From positions 1-64,000 of the forward strand of contig NZ_JAUZQF010000002.1 of NCBI RefSeq assembly GCF_030718205.1: DNA of 64,000 nucleotides. Direction: 5' to 3'. The notes below the pieces were generated by a model that had not been told where the DNA came from, did no database searches, and saw only the letters and a program-made list of their open reading frames with translations. Positions 9,071 through 17,265 of the stretch are shown here, piece by piece. The position numbers were made by a program, and so were the translations under genes. Within the stretch, counting starts at the first letter, position 1. Each line of letters starts with the position of its first letter. The DNA comes from Nonomuraea turcica (GTDB lineage: Bacteria; Actinomycetota; Actinomycetes; Streptosporangiales; Streptosporangiaceae).

Positions 9071-9550
9071 ATGGTGGAGGATCCTCTGGCCACTGCCGAT
9101 TGCCTGCAGATCACCCGCGAAGTGGGCTTCGACCACCTGCTCTCGGGCGGCGGCCAGCCGTACACGACCGCGTGCCCGTTGCCCTTTCAGGCCGACTCGG
9201 TGAAGACCGCCAGGGACGTGACCCGCTCCACACTGCAGGGCTGGGGACTGCACGACCTGAGCGACGACGCCGCGCTCGTGGTGTCGGAGTTGGTGACGAA
9301 CGCCGTCAGGTACGCGATGTACGCGGCCGGGCGGCGAGAGATCGAGCTGCTGCTCATGCGGGTCGCGCCGCACGTGCTGCTCGCGGTGGCCGACCCCAGC
9401 GACGAGGTGCCGCGGCCCAAGGAGCCGGATTTCATCTCCGAGAACGGGCGCGGCCTTTACATCGTCGAAACGTACAGCCAGTGCTGGGGCTGGGACCCCC
9501 TGGCTCGCGGCGGCAAGGCCGTCTGGGCGCTGTTCCGCACGGAATCCTGA
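9071..9550 (+). CDS. Anti-sigma-factor-type ATP-binding protein (HATPase_c)
   Basis: 159 residues with a GHKL-type ATPase fold like SpoIIAB/RsbW. Visible are the N-box (VVSELVTNAVRYA), the G1 box (LLAVADPSDEVP), and the G2 box (ENGRGLYIVE). These proteins bind or phosphorylate anti-sigma antagonists, or act as partners of XRE regulators. The gene is divergent from an XRE gene and precedes a TetR gene. ATG at 9071 is preceded by GGGGAGG at 9053-9059. The partner cannot be named from sequence. Confidence 0.88.
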   Translation: MVEDPLATADCLQITREVGFDHLLSGGGQPYTTACPLPFQADSVKTARDVTRSTLQGWGLHDLSDDAALVVSELVTNAVRYAMYAAGRREIELLLMRVAPHVLLAVADPSDEVPRPKEPDFISENGRGLYIVETYSQCWGWDPLARGGKAVWALFRTES

Positions 9551-9592
9551 CCCAACCTTTAGATCACCCGCTACGGCATCTCCGTGTTCTCG

Positions 9593-9637
9593 CTCGTGAC
9601 CAAAGTGCTAAATTGGTCATCGGTCAACAGTCACGAG
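9593..9637. promoter_or_regulatory. Nested inverted repeats before tetR gene, candidate operator
   Basis: Inner repeat TGACCAA (9597-9603) / TTGGTCA (9613-9619), outer repeat CTCGTGAC (9593-9600) / GTCACGAG (9630-9637). Both end within the ribosome binding site region of the TetR gene, so a bound repressor would block its transcription. TetR regulators usually bind such sites in their own promoter. Confidence 0.6.
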
Positions 9638-9646
9638 GAGGCCTTT

Positions 9647-10342
9647 GTGGATGCCGAGCACCGCGGGCGGGCTGACCGGATCCTCGACGCGGCCAAGGAA
9701 CTGCTGCTGCGCTGGGGATACCGGCGGGTGACGATCGACGAGATCGCCAAACGCGCCGGGGTCGGCAAGGGCACGATCTACCTGCACTGGCGTACCCGCG
9801 AGCAGTTGTTCTTCGCGGTCGGCGCCAGGGAGGCGGTGGCCATGCTGGAGGCGGTCGTCGCGGGCATGCGGGCGGATCCCGACGAGATCGCGCTGCACCG
9901 GTACATGCGCCGGTTCTTCCTGGAGGCGATGCGGCGGCCGGTGCTGCGGGCGATCTTCACCAGGGACGCCGAGATGCTCGACAAGTTCCTCGCCAGCCCG
10001 GCGAGGAAACCGCTCGAGGGCGCCAAGTTGCTCGCCTCGCACGAATACCTGGGTGTGCTCGCCCGGCACGGGTTGCTGCGGGAGGGTCTGCGACCCGAGG
10101 ACCTGGACTATCCGCTGCCGACGATCGTGTTCGGGTTCTTCGCCGTCGAGCCGCTGCTGCCGGCCGAGGTCACGCTCGGCCTGGAGGAGAAGGCCGGCGT
10201 CCTGGCCGACACGTTGCGCAGGACGTTCGAGCCGGAGCGGCTGCCCGACTGCGCGCCGGTGGCCGAGCGGGTGATCGAGATCTTCGAAGGGCTCTCCCGT
10301 GACTTCCGTGACGCGGCTTATGGAGGCGGCGATGGGACATGA
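9647..10342 (+). CDS. TetR/AcrR-family transcriptional regulator
   Basis: 231 residues. The N-terminal helix-turn-helix is clear (RVTIDEIAKRAGVGKGTIYLHW), followed by an all-helical ligand-binding region. GTG at 9647 is chosen for the GAGGAGG seven bases upstream; an ATG at 9584 lies upstream of the putative operator and is less likely. The gene overlaps the following VOC gene by 11 bases, so the regulator and that enzyme-like protein are translated together. The ligand is unknown. Confidence 0.92.
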   Translation: MDAEHRGRADRILDAAKELLLRWGYRRVTIDEIAKRAGVGKGTIYLHWRTREQLFFAVGAREAVAMLEAVVAGMRADPDEIALHRYMRRFFLEAMRRPVLRAIFTRDAEMLDKFLASPARKPLEGAKLLASHEYLGVLARHGLLREGLRPEDLDYPLPTIVFGFFAVEPLLPAEVTLGLEEKAGVLADTLRRTFEPERLPDCAPVAERVIEIFEGLSRDFRDAAYGGGDGT

Positions 10343-11273
10343 CATCCGTGGGCTGCACCACGTGGGGCACGTGGTGCATGACATGGGGCAGGCGCTCGAG
10401 CGATACAGACGGATGGGGTTCGCGCTGCCGGGGCCCGCGTACCCCGTGGTGGGCGAGCCGCCCGAGCCGGTCGGGGTGGGCAATACGCACGCGTACCTCA
10501 CCGGTGGCTTCCTCGAGCTGGTCACCGTCGCCGGGGCGGGGCGGGTTCCCGGCGACGCGCGGCTGATCCCGCTGCGGGCGCCCGCGGAGCGGCTGCCCGC
10601 GCTCAAGGAGGCCATCCGCGGCACGGCGGCCAACCTGGAAGCGTGCCTGCGGCGCTTCGAGGGTGTGCACATCCTGATGTTCGACGCACTCGGCATCGAC
10701 GGCGCCGCCGGCCGGCTGACGGCCGGCGGCGTCGGGCACGGCGGGGTGCAGGCGGCCCAGCGGCCGGTCGAGACGGCGGACGGGGTGCGGATGGAGCCCG
10801 TCCGGTGGCTGGAGATCGACGGCGCCGAGCCGGGGCTCGTGCCGGAGGGACGGGTCGGGCTGGCGGAGAACGCCTCCGCGCATGAGGCCGCCGACCATCC
10901 CAATGGCGCGGTCGAGCTGGTCGAATGCGTGTTGTGTGTGGCCGACGACGAGCTGGCCGAGGCCGAGCGGCGCTATGAGCGCTATGTGGCACGTACGGCA
11001 TCGCGGGACGGGCTCGTGCGGACGTTCGCGCTCGGCGACGACGGTGCTCGCATCACGCTGGTCGGCGCGTCCCGGCTGGACGCGCTGTTGCCGGGCGAAG
11101 GTGCGGTGGCGCTGCCCGGGTTCGCGGCGTACGCGGTGGCGGTGCGGGACGTCGCGGCCACCGGGCGGTTCCTGGGCGAGGCCGGGATGACGGTCGGTGA
11201 GACCGCCGCGGGCGAGATCTTCGTGCCCGCCCGCGAGGCGCTCGGCACCGCGATCGTCTTCCGTCAGGGGTGA
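10332..11273 (+). CDS. VOC-superfamily (glyoxalase-like) protein
   Basis: 313 residues beginning MGHDIRGLHHVGHVVHDMGQALERY, the start of a glyoxalase-like beta-alpha-beta module; a second module begins near NGAVELVECVLCV. The two-module layout matches the glyoxalase-like domain family related to dioxygenases and lactoylglutathione lyase. ATG at 10332 has GGAGG upstream and overlaps the TetR stop. Substrate unknown; the tight pairing suggests it serves the compound sensed by the TetR protein. Confidence 0.8.
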   Translation: MGHDIRGLHHVGHVVHDMGQALERYRRMGFALPGPAYPVVGEPPEPVGVGNTHAYLTGGFLELVTVAGAGRVPGDARLIPLRAPAERLPALKEAIRGTAANLEACLRRFEGVHILMFDALGIDGAAGRLTAGGVGHGGVQAAQRPVETADGVRMEPVRWLEIDGAEPGLVPEGRVGLAENASAHEAADHPNGAVELVECVLCVADDELAEAERRYERYVARTASRDGLVRTFALGDDGARITLVGASRLDALLPGEGAVALPGFAAYAVAVRDVAATGRFLGEAGMTVGETAAGEIFVPAREALGTAIVFRQG

Positions 11274-11294
11274 CGGCGGAGCGGCTGGGGACCG

Positions 11295-11795
11295 TTATTC
11301 GCCGGTAACGCCGTCGATACGCTCGCGTAGAAGATCGGCGTGACCGTTGTGGCGGGCGTACTCCTCGATCATGTGGACGAGGATCCAGCGGTGCGTGCAG
11401 TCCCGGCCGTTGCGGTCGCCGACGGCGTCCAGCGGCGTGGCGGCCGAGATGGCGCGGGCGCGCTCGATCTCGTCCTGCCACGTGGCGAACGCCTCCTCGG
11501 CCGAGGCGGTGTCGACGTCGTTGAAGTCGGCGTCGTTGTCGCGGTCCTTGTCCCACAGCTTGGGGATGTCCTCGCCGTTCAGCACGCGGCGGAACCAGGA
11601 GCGTTCGACGTGCGCCATGTGCCTGACCAGGCCGAGGAGGGACAGGGTCGACGGCGGGGCCGAGCGCAGGCGCAACTGCTCGTCCGACAGGCCCGCGCAT
11701 TTGACGGCGAGGGTGGCGCGGTGCCATTCGAGCCAGTTGTTGAGCACCGTCAGCTCGTCGCCGGTGAGGGGTGGTGGGGTACGGGAGTCGATCAC
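11295..11795 (-). CDS. DinB-family (DUF664) protein
   Basis: 166 residues. The pattern is typical of DUF664 in the DinB/YfiT four-helix-bundle superfamily: SLLGLVRHMAHVERSWFRR and a C-terminal HRWILVHMIEEYARHNGHADLLRE. The His residues HM, HM and HN are those that bind a metal in relatives. In actinobacteria some members are mycothiol-dependent transferases; no specific reaction can be given. It lies 36 bases downstream of the secreted coiled-coil gene. Confidence 0.9.
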   Translation of the reverse strand: MIDSRTPPPLTGDELTVLNNWLEWHRATLAVKCAGLSDEQLRLRSAPPSTLSLLGLVRHMAHVERSWFRRVLNGEDIPKLWDKDRDNDADFNDVDTASAEEAFATWQDEIERARAISAATPLDAVGDRNGRDCTHRWILVHMIEEYARHNGHADLLRERIDGVTGE

Positions 11796-11831
11796 GAGCC
11801 TTGACCTTACCTTCGGCCTGGTGTGCGGCTT

Positions 11832-12821
11832 TCAGTGCATGGAGATGTGCACGTGGTCGAAGTGGTTCTCGGTGATGCTGCCGCGGTCCGACATTCCGCT
11901 CCAGCCCGAGCCGTGGTTGATGCGCTGCTTCCAGATCACGTACTTGACGCCGAGCTTGTCCATGTTCTTGATCGCCCACTCCGCGATCCGGTCGCCCAGT
12001 GCGAGGTTCGCGGCCGTCGGCATCGAGCCTCCGGTGCTCATCATGAAGTCGCAGGCGCGTCCGAGCGGGTGCTCGCCACTGGAGCCCGAGCGGAAGCAGC
12101 CCACCGTGTACGGCAGCGAAAAGTTCTTGCCCACCTGCTCGCGCATGAGCCGGGTGCGCGGAGTGATGTTGTCGGAGCCGGAAGGAAGTTCGGGGGCCCA
12201 ACTGCCGTCGGATTTGCGGCCGGTGCCGTACGGCACGAGGTCCTGGAGCTTCTTCTTGATGTCCTCGATGACGTCCTCGGCCTCGTCACGCTGCTTGTCC
12301 ACCTCGGCCGCATCCCCGCGGATCTCGGCCGCCAGCGCGGCGGCGTCCTTGGCGGCCTTCTCCTTGTCGTCACGGGCCTTGGCCACACCCTGCACGAACG
12401 CCTGCTGTTCGACGGTCAGCTGGTTGAGCACGGCCGCGCTGCCGCCGCTCGCGGGCAGCATGAAACCCGGCACCGGGGGGTTGCCGTTCTGGTAGCGAAG
12501 CCGGGCGATCTCGGCGACGCGCTGCTCGGCCGCGGCCAGCGTCTGCTCCGCGGTGGCCAGGCGCTCATTGGCCGTTTTGGCGGCCTGCTGGGCCTTGGCC
12601 AGCTCGACGCGCTTGAGGTTGTACTGCTCGATGAGCTTGTCGACCTTGCTGTTGAGCTGCTTGAGCTGGGCGCGGAGCTCGGACTCCGTCGGTTTGGGGG
12701 CCGCCGACGCCGCGGTCGCCGGGAAGAAGGCGACGGCGGCGGCGGTGATGAGGCTGATGGCAAGACTCGCGAGGGACGGCGAAGGGAGCGGAGCTCCCGA
12801 GCGAATCAGGGCAGCCGCCAC
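11832..12821 (-). CDS. Secreted coiled-coil protein with C-terminal ARB_07466-like domain, c-di-AMP-riboswitch controlled
   Basis: 329 residues. The N-terminus is a Sec signal peptide (LASLAISLITAAAVAFFPATAASA, cleaved after ASA near residue 40), then a long coiled coil (about residues 46-195, ELRAQLKQLNSKVDKLIEQY), and a C-terminal domain ending ENHFDHVHISMH, typical of the ARB_07466-like domain found on actinobacterial cell-wall proteins and resembling M15-type peptidases. The layout matches wall hydrolases such as NlpC/P60 proteins with an N-terminal coiled coil. GTG at 12821 follows GGAGAGG. The c-di-AMP riboswitch in the leader strongly supports a wall-remodelling role; catalytic activity is unproven. 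Confidence 0.82.
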   Translation of the reverse strand: MAAALIRSGAPLPSPSLASLAISLITAAAVAFFPATAASAAPKPTESELRAQLKQLNSKVDKLIEQYNLKRVELAKAQQAAKTANERLATAEQTLAAAEQRVAEIARLRYQNGNPPVPGFMLPASGGSAAVLNQLTVEQQAFVQGVAKARDDKEKAAKDAAALAAEIRGDAAEVDKQRDEAEDVIEDIKKKLQDLVPYGTGRKSDGSWAPELPSGSDNITPRTRLMREQVGKNFSLPYTVGCFRSGSSGEHPLGRACDFMMSTGGSMPTAANLALGDRIAEWAIKNMDKLGVKYVIWKQRINHGSGWSGMSDRGSITENHFDHVHISMH

Positions 12822-12837
12822 GTAGATGTTTCCTCTC

Positions 12838-12980
12838 CCTCTGCCGGCCGGGTTAGCTGACGGGTTCGGGCATGGGAGATCCCTACCACCGAAGTGGATT
12901 CACCCCACGTGCGATGGGTCCCCGGCTCCCGGGCAACTCGCCCGGGATTAGGCGGGCACCGGCCGTTACGGCCAGTGCTT
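12838..12980 (-). ncRNA. ydaO-yuaA (c-di-AMP) riboswitch
   Basis: Minus-strand sequence shows the conserved blocks of the ydaO-yuaA aptamer in order: GGAGCCGGGGACCCATCG, GGGGTGAATCC (12907-12897), GGTAGGGATCTCC (12886-12874) and CGAACCCGTCAGCTAACC (12869-12852). These riboswitches bind cyclic di-AMP and in actinobacteria usually turn off wall-hydrolase and rpf genes. A -10-like TAATAT (12992-12987) would start transcription near 12980. The boundaries are approximate. Confidence 0.88.
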
Positions 12981-12995
12981 ATCGGGATATTAGTG

Positions 12996-13044
12996 GTAGA
13001 TCACGGGTCATGCGACCTTAAGTAGAAATCTATTAGTGATCTAC
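12996..13044. repeat. Inverted repeat at the galT end / riboswitch promoter
   Basis: Exact nine-base arms GTAGATCAC (12996-13004) and GTGATCTAC (13036-13044) with a 31-base spacer, spanning the galT stop codon and lying upstream of the riboswitch transcript. The long loop makes it a poor terminator; it may be a regulatory site for the riboswitch gene. Confidence 0.35.
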
Positions 13045-14106
13045 TCGTGATCGAAGCATGCGTGCGGCCTCCTCCGGCAGCACGTCGTTGACGAAGGCCC
13101 CCATCGCCGACTCCGACCCCGCCAGATACTTCAGCTTCTCCGGCGCCCGCCTGATGGTGAACAGCTCCAGGTGCAGGTAAGCCAGCTCACGGCCCTCTCG
13201 TACCGGCGCCTGGTGCCAGGCCGCGATGTACGGCATCACGACCCCGAACAGCCCGTCGAACGCCTTCAGCACCGACGTGTACAGCGGCGCGAACGCGGCA
13301 CGCTCCGCCTCCGTCAGCGCCGCCAGGTCGGGCACCTGCCGGTGCGGGTAGAGGTGCACCTCGAACGGCCAGCGCGCGGCGGCGGGCACGAAAGCCGTCC
13401 ACAGCTCGTTGGCCGCCACCACCCGCGTGCCGGCGGCGCGCTCGGCGGCCAGCACGTCGGCGAACAGATTTCCCTTGTAGCGAGAGGCGGCGCCCAGCTG
13501 CAGCTTTGTCCGCGGGGTGACGTACGGATAGGCGTAGATCTGGCCGTGCGGGTGCGCGAGCGTGATGCCGATCTCCGAGCCCCGGTTCTCGAAGCAGAAG
13601 ACCTGCTCCACGCCCTCGATGGCGGACAGTTCGGCCGTGCGGTCGGCCCATGCCTCCATGACCAGCTCGACCTGGGCGTCGGACAATCGGGAGAAGGACG
13701 AGGAGTGCTCGGAGGTGAAGCAGACCACCTCACAGCGGCCCACGGCCGGACGGACCTCACTCAGCCCACCCACTTCCCCATAAGTCCCGATATTTTCGGA
13801 AAAAGAGGGGAAGCGGTTCTCGAACACCACCACGTCGTAGTCGTACGCCGGGATCTCCGTCGAGCGCGTCTCCGACGACGGGCACAGCGGGCACTCGGCC
13901 GCCGTGCCGGTCGGCTGGTGCGTCCGCGTCTGCCGATGCCCCGCGATCGCGATCCACTCCTCGGTCAGCGGGTCGTAGCGCAGCTCAGAGGCCACCGGCC
14001 GGGGGTCCAGCGTCCGCCGGTCGATCGCGCTCCTGTCGGCGTCGTCCCGCCGGTCGAAGTAGATCAGCTCTCGGCCGTCGGCCAGGTTGGTGATGGTGCG
14101 CTTCAA
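13033..14106 (-). CDS. galT: Galactose-1-phosphate uridylyltransferase
   Basis: Leloir pathway enzyme that moves UMP from UDP-glucose to galactose-1-phosphate. 357 residues. The HIT-type active site appears as LAHPHGQIYAYPY, and a zinc-binding CPLCPS lies near residue 65. TTG at 14106 is chosen: it follows GGAGGG by six bases and overlaps the deoR stop (TTGA), which indicates translational coupling; the reading frame continues to 14244 without similarity. galE and galK are not in the window, so this copy is part of a deoR-galT pair only as far as seen. Confidence 0.94.
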   Translation of the reverse strand: MKRTITNLADGRELIYFDRRDDADRSAIDRRTLDPRPVASELRYDPLTEEWIAIAGHRQTRTHQPTGTAAECPLCPSSETRSTEIPAYDYDVVVFENRFPSFSENIGTYGEVGGLSEVRPAVGRCEVVCFTSEHSSSFSRLSDAQVELVMEAWADRTAELSAIEGVEQVFCFENRGSEIGITLAHPHGQIYAYPYVTPRTKLQLGAASRYKGNLFADVLAAERAAGTRVVAANELWTAFVPAAARWPFEVHLYPHRQVPDLAALTEAERAAFAPLYTSVLKAFDGLFGVVMPYIAAWHQAPVREGRELAYLHLELFTIRRAPEKLKYLAGSESAMGAFVNDVLPEEAARMLRSRVDH

Positions 14107-14882
14107 AGTGAGCCCTCCGCGATGATCAGTTCCCCGGCCGTTTCGGCCAGGTGCGTACGTGCTTCCTCCGACAGCCCCGCGTCGCTGATGACCACGTCGG
14201 CCTCGCTCAGCTCGGCGATGGTGCTGATGCCCACCGTGTTCCACTTGGTGTGGTCGGCCGGGACGACCAGGCGGTTGGCGGCCGCCACCAGCTCCCTGTC
14301 GGTCTCGGACTCGAGCAGGTTGGGCGTGGTGAACCCGGCCCGCACGCTCATCCCGTGCACGCCGAGGAAGAGCGTGTCCACGTGCAGGCGGCGGATGGCG
14401 GCCACGGCCACCGGGCCCACTAAGGCGTCCGATGGCGTGCGTACGCCGCCGGTCAGCACCACCGTGCGGTCGGCGCGCGGATTGCGGTGGAAAACGTCGG
14501 CGACGGGGATGGAGTTCGTGATCACCGTGAGCTCGGGCACACCGATCAGGTGGTGCGCCAGCGCCCAGGTGGTGGTGCCCGCGGACAGCGCCACAGCGGT
14601 GCCGGGGCGCACCAGTTGTGCCGCGCAGCGCGCGATGGCCTGCTTCTCCTGCTGCTGGCGGGCGGACTTCGCGGTGAAGCCCGGCTCCTCAGTCGATCCC
14701 GGGCCCAGGGCGGTCGCGCCGCCGTGCACCTTTTCCAGCAGGCCCCGCTCGGCCAGCACCTCGAGGTCGCGGCGGATGGTCATGTCGGAGACGCCGAGCT
14801 CGCGGACGAGGTCGGCCACCCGGACACCGCCGTCGCTGCGTACGCGTTCGAGGATCGCTTGCTGACGCTGCTGTGCGAGCAT
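14103..14882 (-). CDS. DeoR-family sugar-type transcriptional repressor
   Basis: 259 residues. The N-terminal winged helix (VRVADLVRELGVSDMTIRRDLEVLAERGLLEKVHGGA) carries the DeoR signature, and the C-terminal DeoRC sensor domain has the phosphosugar-binding SAGTTTWALA and VVPADHTKW motifs. ATG at 14882 follows GGAAGGAGG. It overlaps galT, so it probably senses a phosphorylated sugar intermediate of galactose use and controls its own operon. No convincing operator was recognised in the AT-rich stretch upstream (14890-14940). Confidence 0.93.
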   Translation of the reverse strand: MLAQQRQQAILERVRSDGGVRVADLVRELGVSDMTIRRDLEVLAERGLLEKVHGGATALGPGSTEEPGFTAKSARQQQEKQAIARCAAQLVRPGTAVALSAGTTTWALAHHLIGVPELTVITNSIPVADVFHRNPRADRTVVLTGGVRTPSDALVGPVAVAAIRRLHVDTLFLGVHGMSVRAGFTTPNLLESETDRELVAAANRLVVPADHTKWNTVGISTIAELSEADVVISDAGLSEEARTHLAETAGELIIAEGSL

Positions 14883-15028
14883 GCCCCCTCCTTCCAACAG
14901 ATTCCACCAAATTATGACACGGATTAGTTCGGGGAATGTTAGGTCGGGTGGCGTCGCTTGCCTGGTCGGCGCAGGCGAGAGACGGTGAGGGATCAATGCC
15001 GTAGCACCCGATCATCGGAGGCGAGCGT

Positions 15029-15106
15029 ATGGCCAAGCGCGCACGCAAGGGCAAAGCACGCAAGAAGAAGAAGGCTAACCACGGCAAGCGGCCCACCGCA
15101 CGCTGA
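15029..15106 (+). CDS. 50S ribosomal protein bL37
   Basis: A 25-residue basic protein, MAKRARKGKARKKKKANHG followed by KRPTAR. It matches the actinobacterial ribosomal protein bL37 seen in mycobacterial ribosome structures (same MAKR start, KANHGKRP end). GGAG lies upstream at proper spacing (15017-15020). It is followed four bases later by a strong terminator, so it is a single-gene unit between deoR and the trpB2 gene. It is easy to miss because of its size. Confidence 0.88.
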   Translation: MAKRARKGKARKKKKANHGKRPTAR

Positions 15107-15109
15107 CCC

Positions 15110-15138
15110 GGGTGGCCGCCTCTGCCCGGCGGCCACCC
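15110..15138. terminator. Bidirectional terminator between bL37 and trpB2
   Basis: A perfect 11-base-pair stem (GGGTGGCCGCC/GGCGGCCACCC) with a seven-base loop fills the short space between the convergent bL37 and trpB2 genes, four bases from each stop codon. Confidence 0.85.
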
Positions 15139-15142
15139 GATT

Positions 15143-16453
15143 TCACCCCGGTAGTTCGGTGAGGGCCTGGTCGATGCGGTCCTGCGGGAGGGTGTAGTCC
15201 TCCAGTTGCCCGGCCAGGTGACGATCGTAGGCGGCCAGGTCGAAGTGCCCGTGGCCGCAGAGCGCGGTGAGGATGACCTTCTCCTCGCCGCTTTCCTTGC
15301 AGCGCAGCGCCTCGGCGATCGTCTCGGCGAGCGCGTGCGTGGGCTCAGGGGCAGGCACGATGCCCTCCGTCCTGGCGAAGCGCACGCCGGCCTCGAAGCA
15401 TTCGTTCTGGGATCGGGTGACGGCCTCGAACAGGCCCAGCTCGTACATGTGCGACAACAGCGGCGACATGCCGTGATACCGCAGGCCGCCCGCGTGGATC
15501 GGGTCAGGCACGAACGAATGCCCCAGCGTGTGCATCTTGAGCAGCGGCGTGAGCCCGGCGGTGTCGCCGAAGTCGTAGGCGTAGACGCCGCGGGTGAACG
15601 ACGGGCAGGCGGCGGGCTCGACCGCACGGAACACGGTCGAGATCCGTCCCGCCAGCTTTTCCCGCAGGAACGGGAAGGTCAAGCCGGCGAAGTTGGAGCC
15701 GCCTCCCGTGCAGCCGATGATCAGGTCGGGCATCTCGGGGAGCTGCTCGAGCGCCTCCTCGCCGATCACCGTCTGGTGCATGAGCACGTGGTTGAGCACC
15801 GAACCGAGCGCGTAGCGGGCGTCGGGGGTCGCCGCGGCCACCTCGACGGCCTCGCTGATCGCGATGCCCAGGCTGCCCGGCGAGTCGGGGTGGTCGGCCA
15901 GCACCTTGCTGCCCGCGCCCGTCACGGAGGACGGGCTGGCGTGCACGGTGGCGCCGTACACCTGCATGAGGGAGCGGCGGTACGGCTTCTGGTCGTAGGA
16001 GGCGCGGACCATCCAGATCTGGCATTCGACGTCGAACTGGGAACAGGCGAACGCCAGCGCCGATCCCCATTGCCCGGCGCCCGTCTCGGTGGTGAGCAGC
16101 CGTACGCCCTCGCGCGCGTTGTAGTAGGCCTGCGGCACGGCCGTGTTCGGCTTGTGCGAGCCCGCGGGCGAGCCGCCCTCGTACTTGTAGTAGATCCTCG
16201 CCGGCGTGCCGAGAGCCTTCTCCAGGCGCCGCGCCCGGATCAGCGGCGTCGGCCGCCAGAGCCGGTAGACGTCGAGCACCTCCTGCGGGATCGCGACGAA
16301 CCGCTCCCCGCTGACCTCCTGCGCGATCAGCTCCATGGGGAAGAGCGGAGTCAGATCGTCCGGCCCGATGGGCTGCCTGGTGCCGGGATGCAACGGCGGA
16401 GGCGGTGGAGCGGGCAGGTCGGGCACGATGTTGTACCAGTTGCTGGGGATCAT
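15143..16453 (-). CDS. TrpB-like pyridoxal-phosphate enzyme (TrpB2 type)
   Basis: 436 residues of fold type II PLP enzyme. The PLP lysine lies in [14 protein letters not shown] and the phosphate-binding glycine loop in [11 protein letters not shown]. Length, the extended N-terminus ([21 protein letters not shown]) and the sequence are those of the TrpB2 group (tryptophan synthase beta-like), which works without a canonical TrpA partner. No trpA is nearby. ATG at 16453 is chosen by similarity. It may make tryptophan from indole and serine as a salvage enzyme, or act in another pathway. Confidence 0.9.
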   Translation of the reverse strand: MIPSNWYNIVPDLPAPPPPPLHPGTRQPIGPDDLTPLFPMELIAQEVSGERFVAIPQEVLDVYRLWRPTPLIRARRLEKALGTPARIYYKYEGGSPAGSHKPNTAVPQAYYNAREGVRLLTTETGAGQWGSALAFACSQFDVECQIWMVRASYDQKPYRRSLMQVYGATVHASPSSVTGAGSKVLADHPDSPGSLGIAISEAVEVAAATPDARYALGSVLNHVLMHQTVIGEEALEQLPEMPDLIIGCTGGGSNFAGLTFPFLREKLAGRISTVFRAVEPAACPSFTRGVYAYDFGDTAGLTPLLKMHTLGHSFVPDPIHAGGLRYHGMSPLLSHMYELGLFEAVTRSQNECFEAGVRFARTEGIVPAPEPTHALAETIAEALRCKESGEEKVILTALCGHGHFDLAAYDRHLAGQLEDYTLPQDRIDQALTELPG

Positions 16454-16539
16454 TGCCCCAGTCTGCGCCGGGAACGCGCGGCATTCCAGCATCCCAGCGC
16501 GCCGGGCCGACGGGCCGGGCTACGGGCTGCTGGGCCGTG

Positions 16540-17193
16540 CTACGAGCCGCCGGGCCGTGCTCGGTCGCCGAGGACCAGGACGGCGAGCCGATCCGGATGA
16601 TCGGCCCTCACCACCACGTCCGCCGCCTGCTGCGGGCGGACCTCATGCTCATATCGCTCGTACGCGGGCAGCCGCCACCGCTCCTCCTCAGGCGTCCCCC
16701 GCTCCAGAGCCCCCGCCGACAGCCACACGTGCACGCTGAGGTCGAACGCGAGCCCTCGTCCCAGCAGCAACGTCCCGTCGACCAGCACCACGCCGCCCGG
16801 GGGCAGCTGCTGGTACGGCTCCCGGTACGCCCGGTCCACCCGGCTGTCCCACAGCGCCCGCAGCACCCGCCCCGATCCCCCGGCCTCCAGCGGCTCGAGC
16901 ACCTCCCTCCGCAGGCCCTTCACGTCGAGCCAGTCCTCGTAGAAGGCGTCGGGATCGGTCCTGCCGTGCTCCAGGCGCAGCGACGCGGGCCGCAGGAAGT
17001 CGCCCGCCGACACCCGCAGCACGGGCCGCCCGCGCGACCGGAGCGGCGCCACGAGGTCGTCAGCGAGCGTCTGAGGACGCGCGGCGGGCGCCCCGTCCGC
17101 GGCCACCCGCACCCATTCCTCCCCCGGCCGCCCGGAGATGAGCTCGGCCAGTTCCTCGATGAGGACGTCACGGGAGATCGGTCGCGCACGCAT
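16540..17193 (-). CDS. Uridine-kinase-like protein with degenerate P-loop
   Basis: 217 residues. The overall order fits actinobacterial uridine kinase-like proteins: VRVAADG near residues 28-34, SAGDFLRPASLRLE, DAFYEDWLDVKGLRREVLEPL, VVLVDGTLLL, and YERYEHEVRPQQAADVVVRADHPDRL. The P-loop, normally GxxGxGKT, reads DGAPAARPQTLADDL and lacks the Gly-Lys-Thr needed for ATP phosphate binding. It may therefore be inactive, regulatory, or use another binding mode. Divergent from the GRAM-domain gene. Confidence 0.75.
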   Translation of the reverse strand: MRARPISRDVLIEELAELISGRPGEEWVRVAADGAPAARPQTLADDLVAPLRSRGRPVLRVSAGDFLRPASLRLEHGRTDPDAFYEDWLDVKGLRREVLEPLEAGGSGRVLRALWDSRVDRAYREPYQQLPPGGVVLVDGTLLLGRGLAFDLSVHVWLSAGALERGTPEEERWRLPAYERYEHEVRPQQAADVVVRADHPDRLAVLVLGDRARPGGS

Positions 17194-17265
17194 CGTCCCT
17201 AGCTTACGATCGCCGATCTCGCGGCAGCCTTGAAGGCGTGCTCCTGATGCGCTGAGGATGTGCGC

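Noticed and set aside
12996-13044. galT terminator
   Set aside because: The arms pair well but the spacer is 31 bases and the structure overlaps the stop codon; more likely a regulatory repeat or coincidence.
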